The notes under the pieces are model-generated. The model saw nothing but the letters and a program-made list of their open reading frames with translations, was not told the origin of the DNA and made no database searches. This document shows, in pieces, positions 34,850 through 43,890 of a stretch of 64,000 bases of DNA. Within the stretch, counting starts at the first letter, position 1; every line of letters starts with the position of its first letter. Made by a program: the position numbers and the translations under genes. The stretch is from Stenotrophomonas aracearum (lineage in GTDB: Bacteria > Pseudomonadota > Gammaproteobacteria > Xanthomonadales > Xanthomonadaceae), in NCBI RefSeq assembly GCF_031834615.1, contig NZ_CP115543.1:248001-312000 (forward strand), read 5' to 3'.

Positions 34850-35340
34850 GCGCTGAAGGACGCGTGGTAGGTGACCTCGGCGTCTGGCCATTCCCCGCGC
34901 AACAACCGTGCCTGGAAATACTCCGCCGGTACCCCGGCCAGACGCAGGCGCGGCTCTGCGTGGAACCCAAACCGTCCGTAGTACGCGGGGTCGCCCAACA
35001 ACACACACCCGGCCGCGCCCATCGCCTCAAGCGACTCCATCGCCGCTTTCATCAACGCCCCACCAACCCCCTGCCCCTGCCGTTCCGGCGACACCGAGAT
35101 CGGCCCGAGCCCGTACCAGCCTTCGCTGCCATCGCTGAGCTGCACTGGCGAAAGCGCCACGTGGCCGATGATGGCGCCGGAATCTTCAGCCACCAGCGAT
35201 ACCGCCAGCGCACCGGCATCGCGCAGCGCATCGACGATGTGCTGTTCGGTGTGGCTGCTGTGCGGGGCGTGTTCGAACGCGTCGCGGGTGAGGGCGTGAA
35301 TGGCATGGGCGTCGCCGGGACGCTCGCTGCGGATCTGCAT
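34846..35340 (-). CDS. GNAT-family N-acetyltransferase
   Basis: This 164-residue protein starts at the ATG at 35340, eight bases after GGAGG; a TTG two codons upstream is also in frame. The acetyl-CoA-binding motif A is LGPISVSPERQGQGVGGALM (R/Q-x-x-G-x-G/A), and motif B is GCVLLGDPAYYGRFGF. The GDPAYYGRFGF segment is typical of the YhbS-like subgroup, whose substrates are unknown. Two GTAG-type repeat pairs flank the gene, and one provides its stop codon. Confidence 0.88.
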   Translation of the reverse strand: MQIRSERPGDAHAIHALTRDAFEHAPHSSHTEQHIVDALRDAGALAVSLVAEDSGAIIGHVALSPVQLSDGSEGWYGLGPISVSPERQGQGVGGALMKAAMESLEAMGAAGCVLLGDPAYYGRFGFHAEPRLRLAGVPAEYFQARLLRGEWPDAEVTYHASFSA

Positions 35341-35367
35341 GGGCAAGGCCTCCTGTAAGCAGCCATT

Positions 35368-35438
35368 GTAGTGCCGGCCGCCGGCCGGCTCCTGGTGATG
35401 GCCGGTATTGCGTGCAGCCGGCCAGCGGCCGGCACTAC
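35368..35438. repeat. GTAG-ended inverted repeat pair
   Basis: GTAGTGCCGGCCGCCGGCCG and CCGGCCAGCGGCCGGCACTAC are inverted copies separated by about 30 bases. They are the same subtype as the pair at 34779-34849, so the GNAT gene is bracketed by two copies. Confidence 0.8.
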
Positions 35439-35489
35439 CGGGCTGGTGTCACAATGGGGGCCCTGTTGCTGCCTGCGATGTCGCTGCCC

Positions 35490-36653
35490 ATGGCCCTCAA
35501 TCCGTACGATCTGTTCGATGTCCGCTCGCTGCTCAGCGAGGAGGAACGTGCCGTGCAGGCGAGCGTGGCGCGCTTCACCGACGAAAAGGTGCTGCCGATC
35601 ATCGGCGACGCGTTCGACCAGGGCCGTTTCCCGGATGAATTGATTCCTGAAATCGCGTCGCTGGGCCTGCTCGGCTCCAGCCTGCCCGAGCAGTACGGCG
35701 GTGGCGGCTTGAACGCGGTGAGCTACGGCTTGATCTGCCAGGAACTGGAACGCGGCGACTCGGGCCTGCGCAGCTTCGTTTCGGTGCAGAGCTCACTGTG
35801 CATGTACCCCATCTTCGCCTACGGCAGCGAGGAGCAGCGCCTGCGCTGGCTGCCGGACATGGCCGCCGGCCGGGTGATCGGCTGCTTCGGCCTGACCGAG
35901 GCGCACGGCGGTTCCGACCCGGCCGCGATGAAGACCCGTGCAGTGAAGGACGGCGGCGACTGGCTGATCAACGGCAGCAAGATGTGGATCACCAGTGGCC
36001 CGGTGGCGGACATCGCCATTGTCTGGGCGCATACCGAAGACGGTATCCAGGGCTTCGTGCTGGAGAAGGGCATGCCCGGCTTCACCACGCAGGAGATCAA
36101 GCACAAGATGAGCCTGCGGGCCTCGCTGACCGGCGCGCTGTTCTTCGACAACGTGCGCGTGCCCGAGCGCAACCGCCTGCCGAACGTGCAGGGGCTGAAG
36201 GGGCCGCTGGGCTGCCTCAACCAGGCCCGTTACGGGATCAGCTGGGGGCCGATCGGCGCGGCCGTTGCCTGCCTGGACGAAGCGCTGGGCTACACAAAGG
36301 AGCGCGTGCTGTTCGGGCGCCCGGTGGCGGCCACCCAGAGCGCGCAGATCAAGCTGGCCGACATGGCCCGGCGCATCACCACCGCGCAGCTGCTGTCGCT
36401 GCAGCTGGGGCGGTTGAAGGATGCGGGGCAGCTGCAGCCGCAGCAGGTCAGCCTGGCCAAATGGAACAACTGCCGCATGGCGATCGACATCGCGCGCGAG
36501 TGCCGGGACCTTCTGGGCGGCGCGGGCATCACCACCGAGCACGTGGCGATCCGGCATGCGTTGAACCTGGAGTCGGTGATCACCTATGAAGGCACCGAGA
36601 CCGTGCACCAGTTGGTGATTGGTCGCGAGCTTACGGGTATCAACGCGTTCTAG
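35490..36653 (+). CDS. gcdH: Glutaryl-CoA dehydrogenase
   Basis: This 387-residue acyl-CoA dehydrogenase-fold flavoprotein shows CFGLTEAHGGSDPAAMKT, ITSGPVADIAIVWA and the subgroup's ARYGISWGPIGAA. The catalytic Glu367 lies in TYEGTETVHQLVIGRELTG, matching glutaryl-CoA dehydrogenases rather than straight-chain ones. It oxidises and decarboxylates glutaryl-CoA to crotonyl-CoA in lysine and tryptophan catabolism, handing electrons to ETF. The ATG at 35490 fits family length; 35478 is an alternative, and neither has a strong ribosome binding site. It ends four bases from the convergent trmL stop. Confidence 0.92.
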   Translation: MALNPYDLFDVRSLLSEEERAVQASVARFTDEKVLPIIGDAFDQGRFPDELIPEIASLGLLGSSLPEQYGGGGLNAVSYGLICQELERGDSGLRSFVSVQSSLCMYPIFAYGSEEQRLRWLPDMAAGRVIGCFGLTEAHGGSDPAAMKTRAVKDGGDWLINGSKMWITSGPVADIAIVWAHTEDGIQGFVLEKGMPGFTTQEIKHKMSLRASLTGALFFDNVRVPERNRLPNVQGLKGPLGCLNQARYGISWGPIGAAVACLDEALGYTKERVLFGRPVAATQSAQIKLADMARRITTAQLLSLQLGRLKDAGQLQPQQVSLAKWNNCRMAIDIARECRDLLGGAGITTEHVAIRHALNLESVITYEGTETVHQLVIGRELTGINAF

Positions 36654-36657
36654 GCGA

Positions 36658-37137
36658 TCAGGCGCCGCCTACAAACCCGTTCTGGCGCCAGGCCTCGAAC
36701 ATCACCACGGCGACAGTGTTGGACAGGTTCAAACTGCGGTTATCCGGCTGCATCGGCAACCTCAAGCGGCGCCCATCGGGCAGCGCGTCCAGCACGTCCT
36801 GCGGCAGGCCGCGGGTTTCCGGGCCGAACAGGAAGGCGTCGCCGTCTTCGAACTGCTGGGTGTCATAACGCACGCTGCCGCGGGTGCTCAGGGCGAACAG
36901 GCGCTTTGGCGCGATTGCCTGCAGGAAGGTGTCCAGGTCTGGATGCACCTGCAGTCGGGCGTATTCGTGGTAATCCAGCCCGGCGCGCTTGAGCTGCTTG
37001 TCGCTCAGGTCGAAACCGAGCGGCTCGATCAGGTGCAGTCGCGCGCCGGTGTTGGCGCAGAGCCGGATCACATTGCCGGTATTCGGGGGAATTTCCGGCT
37101 GGAACAACACTACATGGAACGTCGGGGTGGCGGTCAT
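36658..37137 (-). CDS. trmL: tRNA (cytidine(34)-2'-O)-methyltransferase
   Basis: This 159-residue SpoU-class methyltransferase has the deep trefoil-knot motifs PEIPPNTGNVIRLCANTG, FLFGPETRGLP and MQPDNRSLNLSNTVAVVMFEAWRQ. TrmL methylates the wobble ribose of certain tRNA-Leu species using S-adenosylmethionine. Length and motifs fit the family closely. It is convergent with gcdH. Confidence 0.95.
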   Translation of the reverse strand: MTATPTFHVVLFQPEIPPNTGNVIRLCANTGARLHLIEPLGFDLSDKQLKRAGLDYHEYARLQVHPDLDTFLQAIAPKRLFALSTRGSVRYDTQQFEDGDAFLFGPETRGLPQDVLDALPDGRRLRLPMQPDNRSLNLSNTVAVVMFEAWRQNGFVGGA

Positions 37138-37165
37138 TCGTACATGTTACGCCGCCCATCCCCGA

Positions 37166-37636
37166 TTACGGACGGACCAGCACCGAGGCGGTTTCGACCG
37201 CGAAGGCCTGCAGGTCGTTCGGCGACGGACGCACCTGCAGGGCCGGCAGGTTGATGATCACGTCGCGGGCCAGTACGCCGGCGGCCGAGGCCAGGGCACC
37301 CATGTAGTCCGTGCTGCGTTCGGCCTGTTCGGCGGCCAGCGCTTCGCGCTGTTCGGCGGTCGGGCGGACTTCAACGGCGGCCAGGGTGGTGACGCGGCGG
37401 CTGTCGGCCAGTTCGGCGCGGTATTCGGCAACCTGACCGGCGGTCGGACGCACTTCCACCAGCGCCAGGGTCGGGATGCTGCTGGTGCGCTCGACTTCGG
37501 CCTGGGCCAGCTGGTCGGCGGAGGGACGGACCTGCACGGTCGGCAGGGTGGTGATGGCGGAAGCGGCATGCACGTTCGAAACAAACGCGGAGCCGGCAGC
37601 GAGGGCGATGGCGATTGCGATGGTCTTGGTGTTCAT
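37166..37636 (-). CDS. Secreted VRP-repeat protein of unknown function
   Basis: This 156-residue product has a signal peptide (IAIAIALAAGSAFVSNVHA). The mature part repeats a short motif of the form [VL]-x-VRP-[ST]-x-x-x-[QN] at residues 34-42, 60-68, 88-96 and 133-141, and the protein ends in VLVRP. Between repeats are Ala/Glu-rich helical stretches. I recognise no domain. Most likely it is periplasmic or secreted and structural. It lies 28 bases from trmL on the same strand but has its own upstream gap. Confidence 0.7.
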   Translation of the reverse strand: MNTKTIAIAIALAAGSAFVSNVHAASAITTLPTVQVRPSADQLAQAEVERTSSIPTLALVEVRPTAGQVAEYRAELADSRRVTTLAAVEVRPTAEQREALAAEQAERSTDYMGALASAAGVLARDVIINLPALQVRPSPNDLQAFAVETASVLVRP

Positions 37637-38042
37637 GACGGGGCCTGTTTAGTGTTGGTGAGCAGTGGTGTGGTAGTAAGGTAGTACACCGAATCTGGGG
37701 ATGCAAGAACAATTTCAAGATTCCGTGTTTTGTTCAGCGATCAGTCATGTTTCGTTTGATCGCGTCCTTTCCGCACGTAGACCAATGCAGGCATCGTGCC
37801 AACTTTTAATCATTGATTTAAAAGGGTTTTATAGGCGTTCCAGAGTGTCCGCTGTCCGGACACCTGTCCGATCCCACCCTGGGAAACTGTCCGGACAACG
37901 GTTCAGCCAGCCGCACACCCCGCCGCCGGGGTACCGGCACGGCGTGGAAAGTTCCCTTACATGGGCAATGACTGTTGGCCGATGCCCCAACCGGTCGTCC
38001 CGGGCTAGCATCCCCCTTCACTTTCATGACCAAGGACCCGGA
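37637..38042. other. Intergenic gap of 406 bases with AT-rich stretch and palindromes
   Basis: The gap separates the divergent VRP-protein and M16 peptidase genes. Bases 37680-37835 are clearly AT-richer than the surroundings (TTTTAATCATTGATTTAAAA), the likely promoter zone. Two TGTCCGGACA palindromes lie inside it. No coding region is credible here, although the peptidase frame stays open. Confidence 0.5.
37846..37897. promoter_or_regulatory. Paired TGTCCGGACA palindromes, candidate operator
   Basis: Perfect 10-bp palindromes occur at 37853-37862 and 37888-37897, 35 bases centre to centre, with additional TGTCCG half-sites at 37846 and 37865. They lie directly downstream of an AT-rich block and 145 bases before the peptidase start. 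The binding protein is unknown. Confidence 0.5.
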
Positions 38043-40886
38043 ATGACCGTCCAACTTCGACCGCGTGCCGCACTGCTGGCTGTTGCGCTTTCCGCCGCAC
38101 TGGGCAGCCTTGCCCCGGCACCGCTGATGGCCAAGCCGGCCCAGGTCGCCAAGGTCGACATTCCGTTCGAAGAGTTCACCCTGCCCAACGGCCTGCGCGT
38201 GGTGGTGCACACCGACCGCAAGGCCCCGATCGTGGCGGTGAACATCTGGTACCACGTGGGCAGCAAGGACGAACCGGCCGGCCGCACCGGCTTTGCGCAC
38301 CTGTTCGAACACCTGATGTTCCAGGGCAGCGAAAACCACGCCGGCGAATACTTCGAACCGTTCAAGCAGGTCGGCGTGACCGGCCAGAACGGCACGACCA
38401 ACACCGACCGCACCAACTACTTCGAGAACGTGCCCACCACCGCGCTGGACATGGCGCTGTGGATGGAGTCCGACCGCATGGGCCACCTGCTCGGCGCGAT
38501 CGACCAGGCCGCGCTAGACGAACAGCGCGGCGTGGTCCAGAACGAAAAGCGCCAGGGCGAGAACCAGCCCTATGGCCAGGTGTGGGAAAAGATCAACCGC
38601 GCGCTGTACCCGGAAGGTCACCCGTACCACCACAGCGTGATCGGCTCGATGAATGACCTCAACGCGGCCTCGCTGGATGACGTCAAGAACTGGTTCCGCA
38701 CCTGGTACGGCCCGAACAACGCGGTGCTGGTGCTGGCCGGCGACATCGACGTGGCCACCGCGAAGGAAAAGGTCGCGCGTTACTTCGGCGACATTCCGGC
38801 CGGCCCGAGCATGGCCCAGCCCAAGGTCGACGTGGCCAAGCGCGAAAAATCCACCCGCGAGACCATGACCGACAAGGTGCCGCAGGCACGCGTCTACCGC
38901 GCCTGGAACGTGGCCCAGGCAGGCACCACCGACATCGACCAGCTGCAGCTGTTCGCGCAGGTGCTGGGCGGGGCCAAGTCCTCTCGCCTGGACCAGCGCC
39001 TGCTGCACCAGGACAAGCTGGTGGACAACATCAGCGCCGGTGCCTACACCTCGCAGCTGGGCTCCAACTTCGTGATCATGGCCACGGTGAAGCAGGGCGT
39101 GGACCCGGCCAAGGTCGAGGCGATCATCGACGAGGAAGTGCGCCGCCTGGTGGCCGACGGCCCCACCGCCGATGAACTGAGCCGCGGCAAGACCGCATTC
39201 CGTGCCGGCTTCATCCGTGGCATCGAGCGCATCGGTGGGTTTGGCGGCAAGGCCGACGCGCTGGCCGAATGCACCGTTTTCGAAGGCGACCCGGGCTGCT
39301 TCCGCCGCTCGCTGGCCACCATCGACGCGGCCAGCGCCGCCGACGTACGCGCGGCCGGCGCCAAGTGGCTTGGCGCGGGCGACCACACCCTGGTGGTGGA
39401 GCCGGGCGCGCGCGTGGCGCTGCCGGAACTGCCCTCGGCCACCCCGAAGCCGTTCACCGTGCCGGCCGTGGACCCGAAGTTCACCACCACCGCCAGCCAG
39501 GTCGACCGCAGCACCGGCGTGCCGCAGACCAAGAGCTTCCCGGAACTGAAGTTCCCGCAGCTGCACCGCGCCACGTTGAAGAACGGCACCCAGGTGATCC
39601 TGGCCGAACGCCACGACATCCCGGTGGTGCAGTTCAGCTATGAGTTCCCCGGTGGCTTCACCGCCGACCAGGGCCGCAAGTCCGGCACCGCCAACTTCAC
39701 CATGGACCTGATGGGCGAGGGCGCCGGCAAGCTCGGCGCACTGCCGTTCGCCGACGCGGCCGACGCGCTGGGCGCCAACCTGGGCGCTTCGGCGTCGCTG
39801 GACAGCGCCAGCGTGTACCTCTCGGCGCTGAAGGAGAACCTGGCGCCGTCGCTGGCCCTGTATGCCGACATGCTGCGCCAGCCGCGCTTCGACCAGAGCG
39901 AGATCGACCGGGTCAAGGCGACCTGGATCGCCGGGATCCAGCAGGAGAAGGTCAACCCCAGCGCCGCGGCCATGCGCGTGCTGCCGCCGCTGCTGTACGG
40001 CGCCGGCCACCCGTACGCCATTCCGTTCACCGGCAGCGGCAATGAAGCCGACATCCAGTCGCTGACCCGCGAGGACCTGGTCGACTTCCACCGCGACGCG
40101 CTGCGTCCGGAGCAGGGCACCCTGATCGTGGTGGGCGACACCACCCTGAAGGACATCGTGCCGCTGCTGGAGCGCCAGTTCGGCAACTGGAAGAGCACCG
40201 GCCCGGCCCCGCAGCTCAAGCCGCTGGTCGACGTGGCCCGCCCGGCCAAGGCCCGCGTGTACCTGATCGACCAGCCTGGCGCGGTGCAGGCCAACCTGTA
40301 CGCCGGCCAGGTGGTGCCCTCCACCATGGACCCGGGCGCCACCCGCTTCGACATTGCCAACGGCGTGCTCGGCGGTGACTTCACCTCGCGCCTGAACATG
40401 AACCTGCGCGAGGAGAAGCACTGGTCCTACGGCGCCCGCACCATGGCCAGCAGCACCCTGGGCCAGCGCCCGTGGATGGGCATGGCGCCGGTGCAGATCG
40501 ACAAGACCGCCGATGCGATGAAGGAAATGCAGAAGGAGATTGCCGACTTTGCTTCCGGTGCCGAAGCCGTCACTCCGGCCGAAGTCACCCGCATCCGCAA
40601 CATCCAGAACCTGAGCCTGCCGGGCGCGTATGAAACCGCCAGCGCGGTGCTGGGCACCATCAGCGGCATCGTCCGCTACCAGCGCCCGGACGACTACGTG
40701 TTCAAGCGCAAGGCCGAAATCGAAGCGATGACCCCGGCCCAGGTGCAGCAGGCCGCCGCCACGCTTGATCCCAAGACCCTGACCTGGGTGGTGGTGGGCG
40801 ACCTGAAGCAGACCGAAGCCCCGGTGCGCGCGCTGAACCTGGGCGAGGTGGTGGTGATTGACTCGGATGGGAAGCCGGTGAAATAA
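38043..40886 (+). CDS. Secreted or periplasmic M16-family zinc metallopeptidase (two-domain)
   Basis: The ATG at 38043 has AAGGA seven bases upstream and yields a signal peptide (LLAVALSAALGSLAPAPLMA); the frame upstream is open but unsupported. In the 947-residue product the inverted zinc motif HLFEH is at residues 86-90, with the distal Glu in the EQRGVVQNEKRQGE region. Four M16 domains follow in two halves. The C-terminal half keeps the fold but lacks the HxxEH motif, as in related pitrilysin/PqqL-type proteins. It probably degrades small peptides in the periplasm. Confidence 0.9.
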   Translation: MTVQLRPRAALLAVALSAALGSLAPAPLMAKPAQVAKVDIPFEEFTLPNGLRVVVHTDRKAPIVAVNIWYHVGSKDEPAGRTGFAHLFEHLMFQGSENHAGEYFEPFKQVGVTGQNGTTNTDRTNYFENVPTTALDMALWMESDRMGHLLGAIDQAALDEQRGVVQNEKRQGENQPYGQVWEKINRALYPEGHPYHHSVIGSMNDLNAASLDDVKNWFRTWYGPNNAVLVLAGDIDVATAKEKVARYFGDIPAGPSMAQPKVDVAKREKSTRETMTDKVPQARVYRAWNVAQAGTTDIDQLQLFAQVLGGAKSSRLDQRLLHQDKLVDNISAGAYTSQLGSNFVIMATVKQGVDPAKVEAIIDEEVRRLVADGPTADELSRGKTAFRAGFIRGIERIGGFGGKADALAECTVFEGDPGCFRRSLATIDAASAADVRAAGAKWLGAGDHTLVVEPGARVALPELPSATPKPFTVPAVDPKFTTTASQVDRSTGVPQTKSFPELKFPQLHRATLKNGTQVILAERHDIPVVQFSYEFPGGFTADQGRKSGTANFTMDLMGEGAGKLGALPFADAADALGANLGASASLDSASVYLSALKENLAPSLALYADMLRQPRFDQSEIDRVKATWIAGIQQEKVNPSAAAMRVLPPLLYGAGHPYAIPFTGSGNEADIQSLTREDLVDFHRDALRPEQGTLIVVGDTTLKDIVPLLERQFGNWKSTGPAPQLKPLVDVARPAKARVYLIDQPGAVQANLYAGQVVPSTMDPGATRFDIANGVLGGDFTSRLNMNLREEKHWSYGARTMASSTLGQRPWMGMAPVQIDKTADAMKEMQKEIADFASGAEAVTPAEVTRIRNIQNLSLPGAYETASAVLGTISGIVRYQRPDDYVFKRKAEIEAMTPAQVQQAAATLDPKTLTWVVVGDLKQTEAPVRALNLGEVVVIDSDGKPVK

Positions 40887-40900
40887 CCGAACGGCTGCGG

Positions 40901-40925
40901 CGCCGGTCGGACCTTCCGACCGGCG
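40901..40925 (+). terminator. Hairpin after the M16 peptidase gene
   Basis: CGCCGGTCGG and CCGACCGGCG form a perfect 10-bp stem with a 5-base loop, 14 bases past the stop codon. It lacks a T-run, so its role in termination is presumed. Confidence 0.5.
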
Positions 40926-40997
40926 TGGACCCCATCCACCCCACATTCATTCCGTTCAGGCAAACTCCCTGCCATGACCTTGTCGAGCCTTCACGCC

Positions 40998-41315
40998 ATG
41001 CGCCTTCTGCTACTTTCCGCCGCCATCCTCGCTACCTCCGCCTGCACCTGGGTGCCGATCGAACCGGTGGGCAAGGCGGTGCGGGTGCTGCCGGCCGGGC
41101 CGGTGCCGACCTGCTGCATCGACAAGGGCGAGGTGGTGGTGACCGTGAAGAGCAAGGTCGGCTTCTACAACCGCAACCCGCTGCGCGTGCAGGAAGAGCT
41201 GGAAACCCTGGCCCGCAACGAGGCCCCCAGCGCCTCGGCCAACGCGGTCCAGGCCTCCGGCCTGCCGGCCGACGGCAGCCAGCGTTTCAAGGCGTTCCAG
41301 TGCCCGCCGCGCTGA
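40998..41315 (+). CDS. DUF4156-like small lipoprotein
   Basis: The ATG at 40998 gives a compact lipoprotein signal (RLLLLSAAILATSAC) with the lipidated Cys near residue 17; an ATG at 40974 is in frame. The 105-residue product contains VGFYNRNPLRVQEELETLARNEA and ends FQCPPR, a pattern I associate with DUF4156 lipoproteins of unknown role. Two further Cys-Cys residues follow the mature start. It stands between the M16 peptidase and oleA. Confidence 0.7.
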   Translation: MRLLLLSAAILATSACTWVPIEPVGKAVRVLPAGPVPTCCIDKGEVVVTVKSKVGFYNRNPLRVQEELETLARNEAPSASANAVQASGLPADGSQRFKAFQCPPR

Positions 41316-41427
41316 ACGGCTCATCATCCCGCGCCACCATACGCCTGAAGCTGAATTCGTAAAGGTGCGGTGAAGGCCCGGGGGGCTTACAATAGCGCCC
41401 CCTTTGCCTGAGCCTTGGCGCTAACTG

Positions 41428-42444
41428 ATGCTCTTCAAGAATGTATCGATCGCCGGCCTGGCGCACATCGACGCGCCGCATACGCTGACGTCGAAGGAAA
41501 TCAACGAACGCCTGCAGCCGACACTGGACCGCCTGGGTATCCGCACCGACGTGCTCGGCGATATCGCCGGCATCCACGCCCGTCGCCTGTGGGACGCGGA
41601 CATGCTCGCCTCCGACGCCGCGACCCTGGCCGCCCGCAAGGCGCTGGAAGACGCCGGCATCGGTGCCGACAAGATCGGCCTGCTGGTCAACACCTCGGTC
41701 AGCCGCGACTACCTGGAGCCGTCCACCGCCTCCATCGTCTCGGGCAACCTGGGCGTCAGCGACGAGTGCATGACCTTCGACGTCGCCAACGCCTGCCTGG
41801 CCTTCATCAACGGCATGGACATCGCGGCCCGCATGCTGGAACGCGGCGACATCGACTACGCCTTGATCGTCGACGGTGAAACCGCCAACCTGGTGTACGA
41901 GAAGACCCTCGAGCGCATGGCCCAGCCGGGCGTGACCGCCGACGACTTCCGCAACGAGATGGCCGCCCTGACCCTGGGTTGTGGCGCCGCCGCCATGGTC
42001 ATGGCCCGCACCGAACTCGTGCCGGACGCGCCGCGCTACCGCGGTGGCGTGACCCGCTCGGCCACCGAGTGGAACCAGCTGTGCCGGGGCAACCTGGACC
42101 GCATGGTCACCGACACCCGCATGCTGCTGATCGAAGGCATCAAGCTGGCCCAGAAGACCTTCATGGCCGCCCGCGAAGCACTGGGCTGGGCCGTGGAAGA
42201 ACTGGACCAGTTCGTGATCCACCAGGTCAGCCAGCCGCACACCGCTGCCTTCATCAAGAACTTCGGCATCGACCCGAAGAAGGTGATGACCATCTTCGGC
42301 GAGCACGGCAACATCGGCCCGGCCTCGGTGCCGATCGTGCTGAGCAAGCTCAAGCAGCTGGGCAAGCTGAAGAAGGGCGACCGCATCGCGCTGCTCGGCA
42401 TCGGCTCCGGCCTGAACTGCTCGATGGCCGAAGTGGTCTGGTAA
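41428..42444 (+). CDS. oleA: OleA, long-chain acyl-CoA Claisen condensing enzyme
   Basis: This 338-residue thiolase-fold protein of the KAS III type condenses two fatty acyl-CoAs head to head to a 2-alkyl-3-ketoalkanoic acid. Catalytic residues are recognisable: Cys123 in NACLAF, His265 in IHQVSQPHT, Asn295 in HGNIGPAS, and Glu97 in YLEPSTAS. These correspond, with a 20-residue tag offset, to the residues known in Xanthomonas OleA. It begins the four-gene pathway to long-chain internal olefins. A -10-like TACAAT lies at 41388. A terminator-like hairpin separates it from oleB. Confidence 0.96.
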   Translation: MLFKNVSIAGLAHIDAPHTLTSKEINERLQPTLDRLGIRTDVLGDIAGIHARRLWDADMLASDAATLAARKALEDAGIGADKIGLLVNTSVSRDYLEPSTASIVSGNLGVSDECMTFDVANACLAFINGMDIAARMLERGDIDYALIVDGETANLVYEKTLERMAQPGVTADDFRNEMAALTLGCGAAAMVMARTELVPDAPRYRGGVTRSATEWNQLCRGNLDRMVTDTRMLLIEGIKLAQKTFMAAREALGWAVEELDQFVIHQVSQPHTAAFIKNFGIDPKKVMTIFGEHGNIGPASVPIVLSKLKQLGKLKKGDRIALLGIGSGLNCSMAEVVW

Positions 42445-42468
42445 GCCGTCCGCTGCGTTGATTCCCAA

Positions 42469-42492
42469 GGGCCGGTCTTACCGGCCCTTTTT
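42469..42492 (+). terminator. Rho-independent terminator or attenuator between oleA and oleB
   Basis: GGGCCGG and CCGGCCC arms with a TCTTA loop are followed by TTTTT, 25 bases after the oleA stop and 15 before the oleB start. It could give oleA more transcript than oleBCD. Confidence 0.8.
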
Positions 42493-42506
42493 ACAGGTGC
42501 CACCCG

Positions 42507-43397
42507 ATGTCCAAGCTTCCCGGTTACCCCGCCCATCCGCAGCGTTTCGAGGTCCGCCCGGGCTTGTCGATGAGCTATCTCGACGAAGGCCCGCGCGACG
42601 GCGAGGTGGTGGTGATGGTCCACGGCAATCCGTCGTGGAGCTACTACTGGCGCACGCTGGTGGCCGGGCTGTCGGACCGTTACCGCTGCATCGTGCCCGA
42701 CCACATCGGCATGGGCCTGTCGGACAAGCCGGATGACGCGCACTACGAGTACACCCTGCAGTCGCGCGTGGACGACCTGGACGCGCTGCTGGCGCACCTG
42801 GGCATCACCGGCCCGGTCACCCTGGCCGTGCACGACTGGGGCGGCATGATCGGTTTCGGCTGGGCGCTGTCGCACCATGCGCAGGTCAAGCGCCTGGTGG
42901 TGCTCAACACCGCCGCCTTCCTGATGCCGGCCGCCAAGCAGATGCCGTGGCAGATCGCGCTGGGCCGGCACTGGAAGATCGGCGAGTGGATCATCCGCAG
43001 CTTCAATGCGTTCTCGTCCGGTGCCTCGTGGCTGGGCGTGGAGCGGAAGATGCCGGCGGACGTGCGCCGCGCCTATGTGTCGCCGTACAACACCTACGCC
43101 AACAGGATCAGCACCATCCGCTTCATGCAGGACATTCCGCTGGGCCCGGCCGACAAGGCCTGGTCGCTGCTGGAACGTGCCGGCAAGGCGCTGCCGTCGT
43201 TCGCCGACCGCCCGGCCTTCATCGGCTGGGGCCTGCGCGACTTCGTGTTCGACCATCATTTCCTGGCGGGCTTCCAGGCCGCGCTGCCGCAGGCGCAGGT
43301 GCACGCGTTCGAAGACGCCGGGCATTACGTGCTGGAAGACAAGCACGAAGTGCTGGTGCCGGAGATCCGGGCGTTCCTGGACGCGAACCCGGTTTGA
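42507..43397 (+). CDS. oleB: OleB, beta-lactone decarboxylase (alpha/beta hydrolase)
   Basis: In this 296-residue haloalkane-dehalogenase-like protein, Asp110 in the nucleophile elbow VHDWGG and His273 in AGHYVLED form the core catalytic residues. The oxyanion strand is VHGNPSWSYYW. OleB removes CO2 from the beta-lactone made by OleC, giving the cis-olefin. It follows oleA by 62 bases with a terminator-like hairpin between them. An inverted gene separates it from oleC. Confidence 0.94.
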   Translation: MSKLPGYPAHPQRFEVRPGLSMSYLDEGPRDGEVVVMVHGNPSWSYYWRTLVAGLSDRYRCIVPDHIGMGLSDKPDDAHYEYTLQSRVDDLDALLAHLGITGPVTLAVHDWGGMIGFGWALSHHAQVKRLVVLNTAAFLMPAAKQMPWQIALGRHWKIGEWIIRSFNAFSSGASWLGVERKMPADVRRAYVSPYNTYANRISTIRFMQDIPLGPADKAWSLLERAGKALPSFADRPAFIGWGLRDFVFDHHFLAGFQAALPQAQVHAFEDAGHYVLEDKHEVLVPEIRAFLDANPV

Positions 43398-43410
43398 CCC
43401 CCGGGTGGGG

Positions 43411-43788
43411 TTACGCGGCGTCCGGGTGATCCGGCGCGTCGCGCCAGGCCCAGCTTTCCAGGCTCAGCGCCGGCAGGCCATGGATCGCCCGCGCCTTGTC
43501 GCACTGCGGGCTGGCCTTGCCGAACTCCCACGACGCGTCCACCTCACGGCACACGCTGGGCCGGTTGGGATGGATGCTGCAGCGGGAATACACGCCGATC
43601 TCCGCGTCCAGCGCCACGCAGCGCACCGGCTTGGACAGGGTGCCGCGCATGCACAGGCGGTGCGGGTCGAGCGGTTCGGTCAGCTGGTGCGGTACGCCGC
43701 CGGGGGTGACCTCGTCCGATTCCATCCAATGGAACGCCACGCGGTACTGGGTACAGCAGGCGCCGCAGGTCATGCAGGGATGGGACAT
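43411..43788 (-). CDS. YkgJ-family cysteine-cluster protein
   Basis: This 125-residue protein starts with CMTCGACCTQ (Cys5, Cys8, Cys11, Cys12) and has later cysteines in CMRGTLSKPVRCVAL, YSRCSIHPNRPSVCREVD and QCDKA. These form the putative Zn/Fe-S-binding family UPF0153/YkgJ. The ATG at 43788 is chosen because the longer frame runs antisense through oleC. It lies between oleB and oleC in the opposite direction, 13 bases from the oleB stop. Its function is unknown. Confidence 0.88.
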   Translation of the reverse strand: MSHPCMTCGACCTQYRVAFHWMESDEVTPGGVPHQLTEPLDPHRLCMRGTLSKPVRCVALDAEIGVYSRCSIHPNRPSVCREVDASWEFGKASPQCDKARAIHGLPALSLESWAWRDAPDHPDAA

Positions 43789-43890
43789 GGGGTGCCGGCC
43801 TTGGGCGGCTGTTTGCGTGTGGGAAGGGCGCGAATTTTCCACGCCTGCGGCCGCCGCGCAAGAATTTTCTGATGCGGCGACAATGAACGG

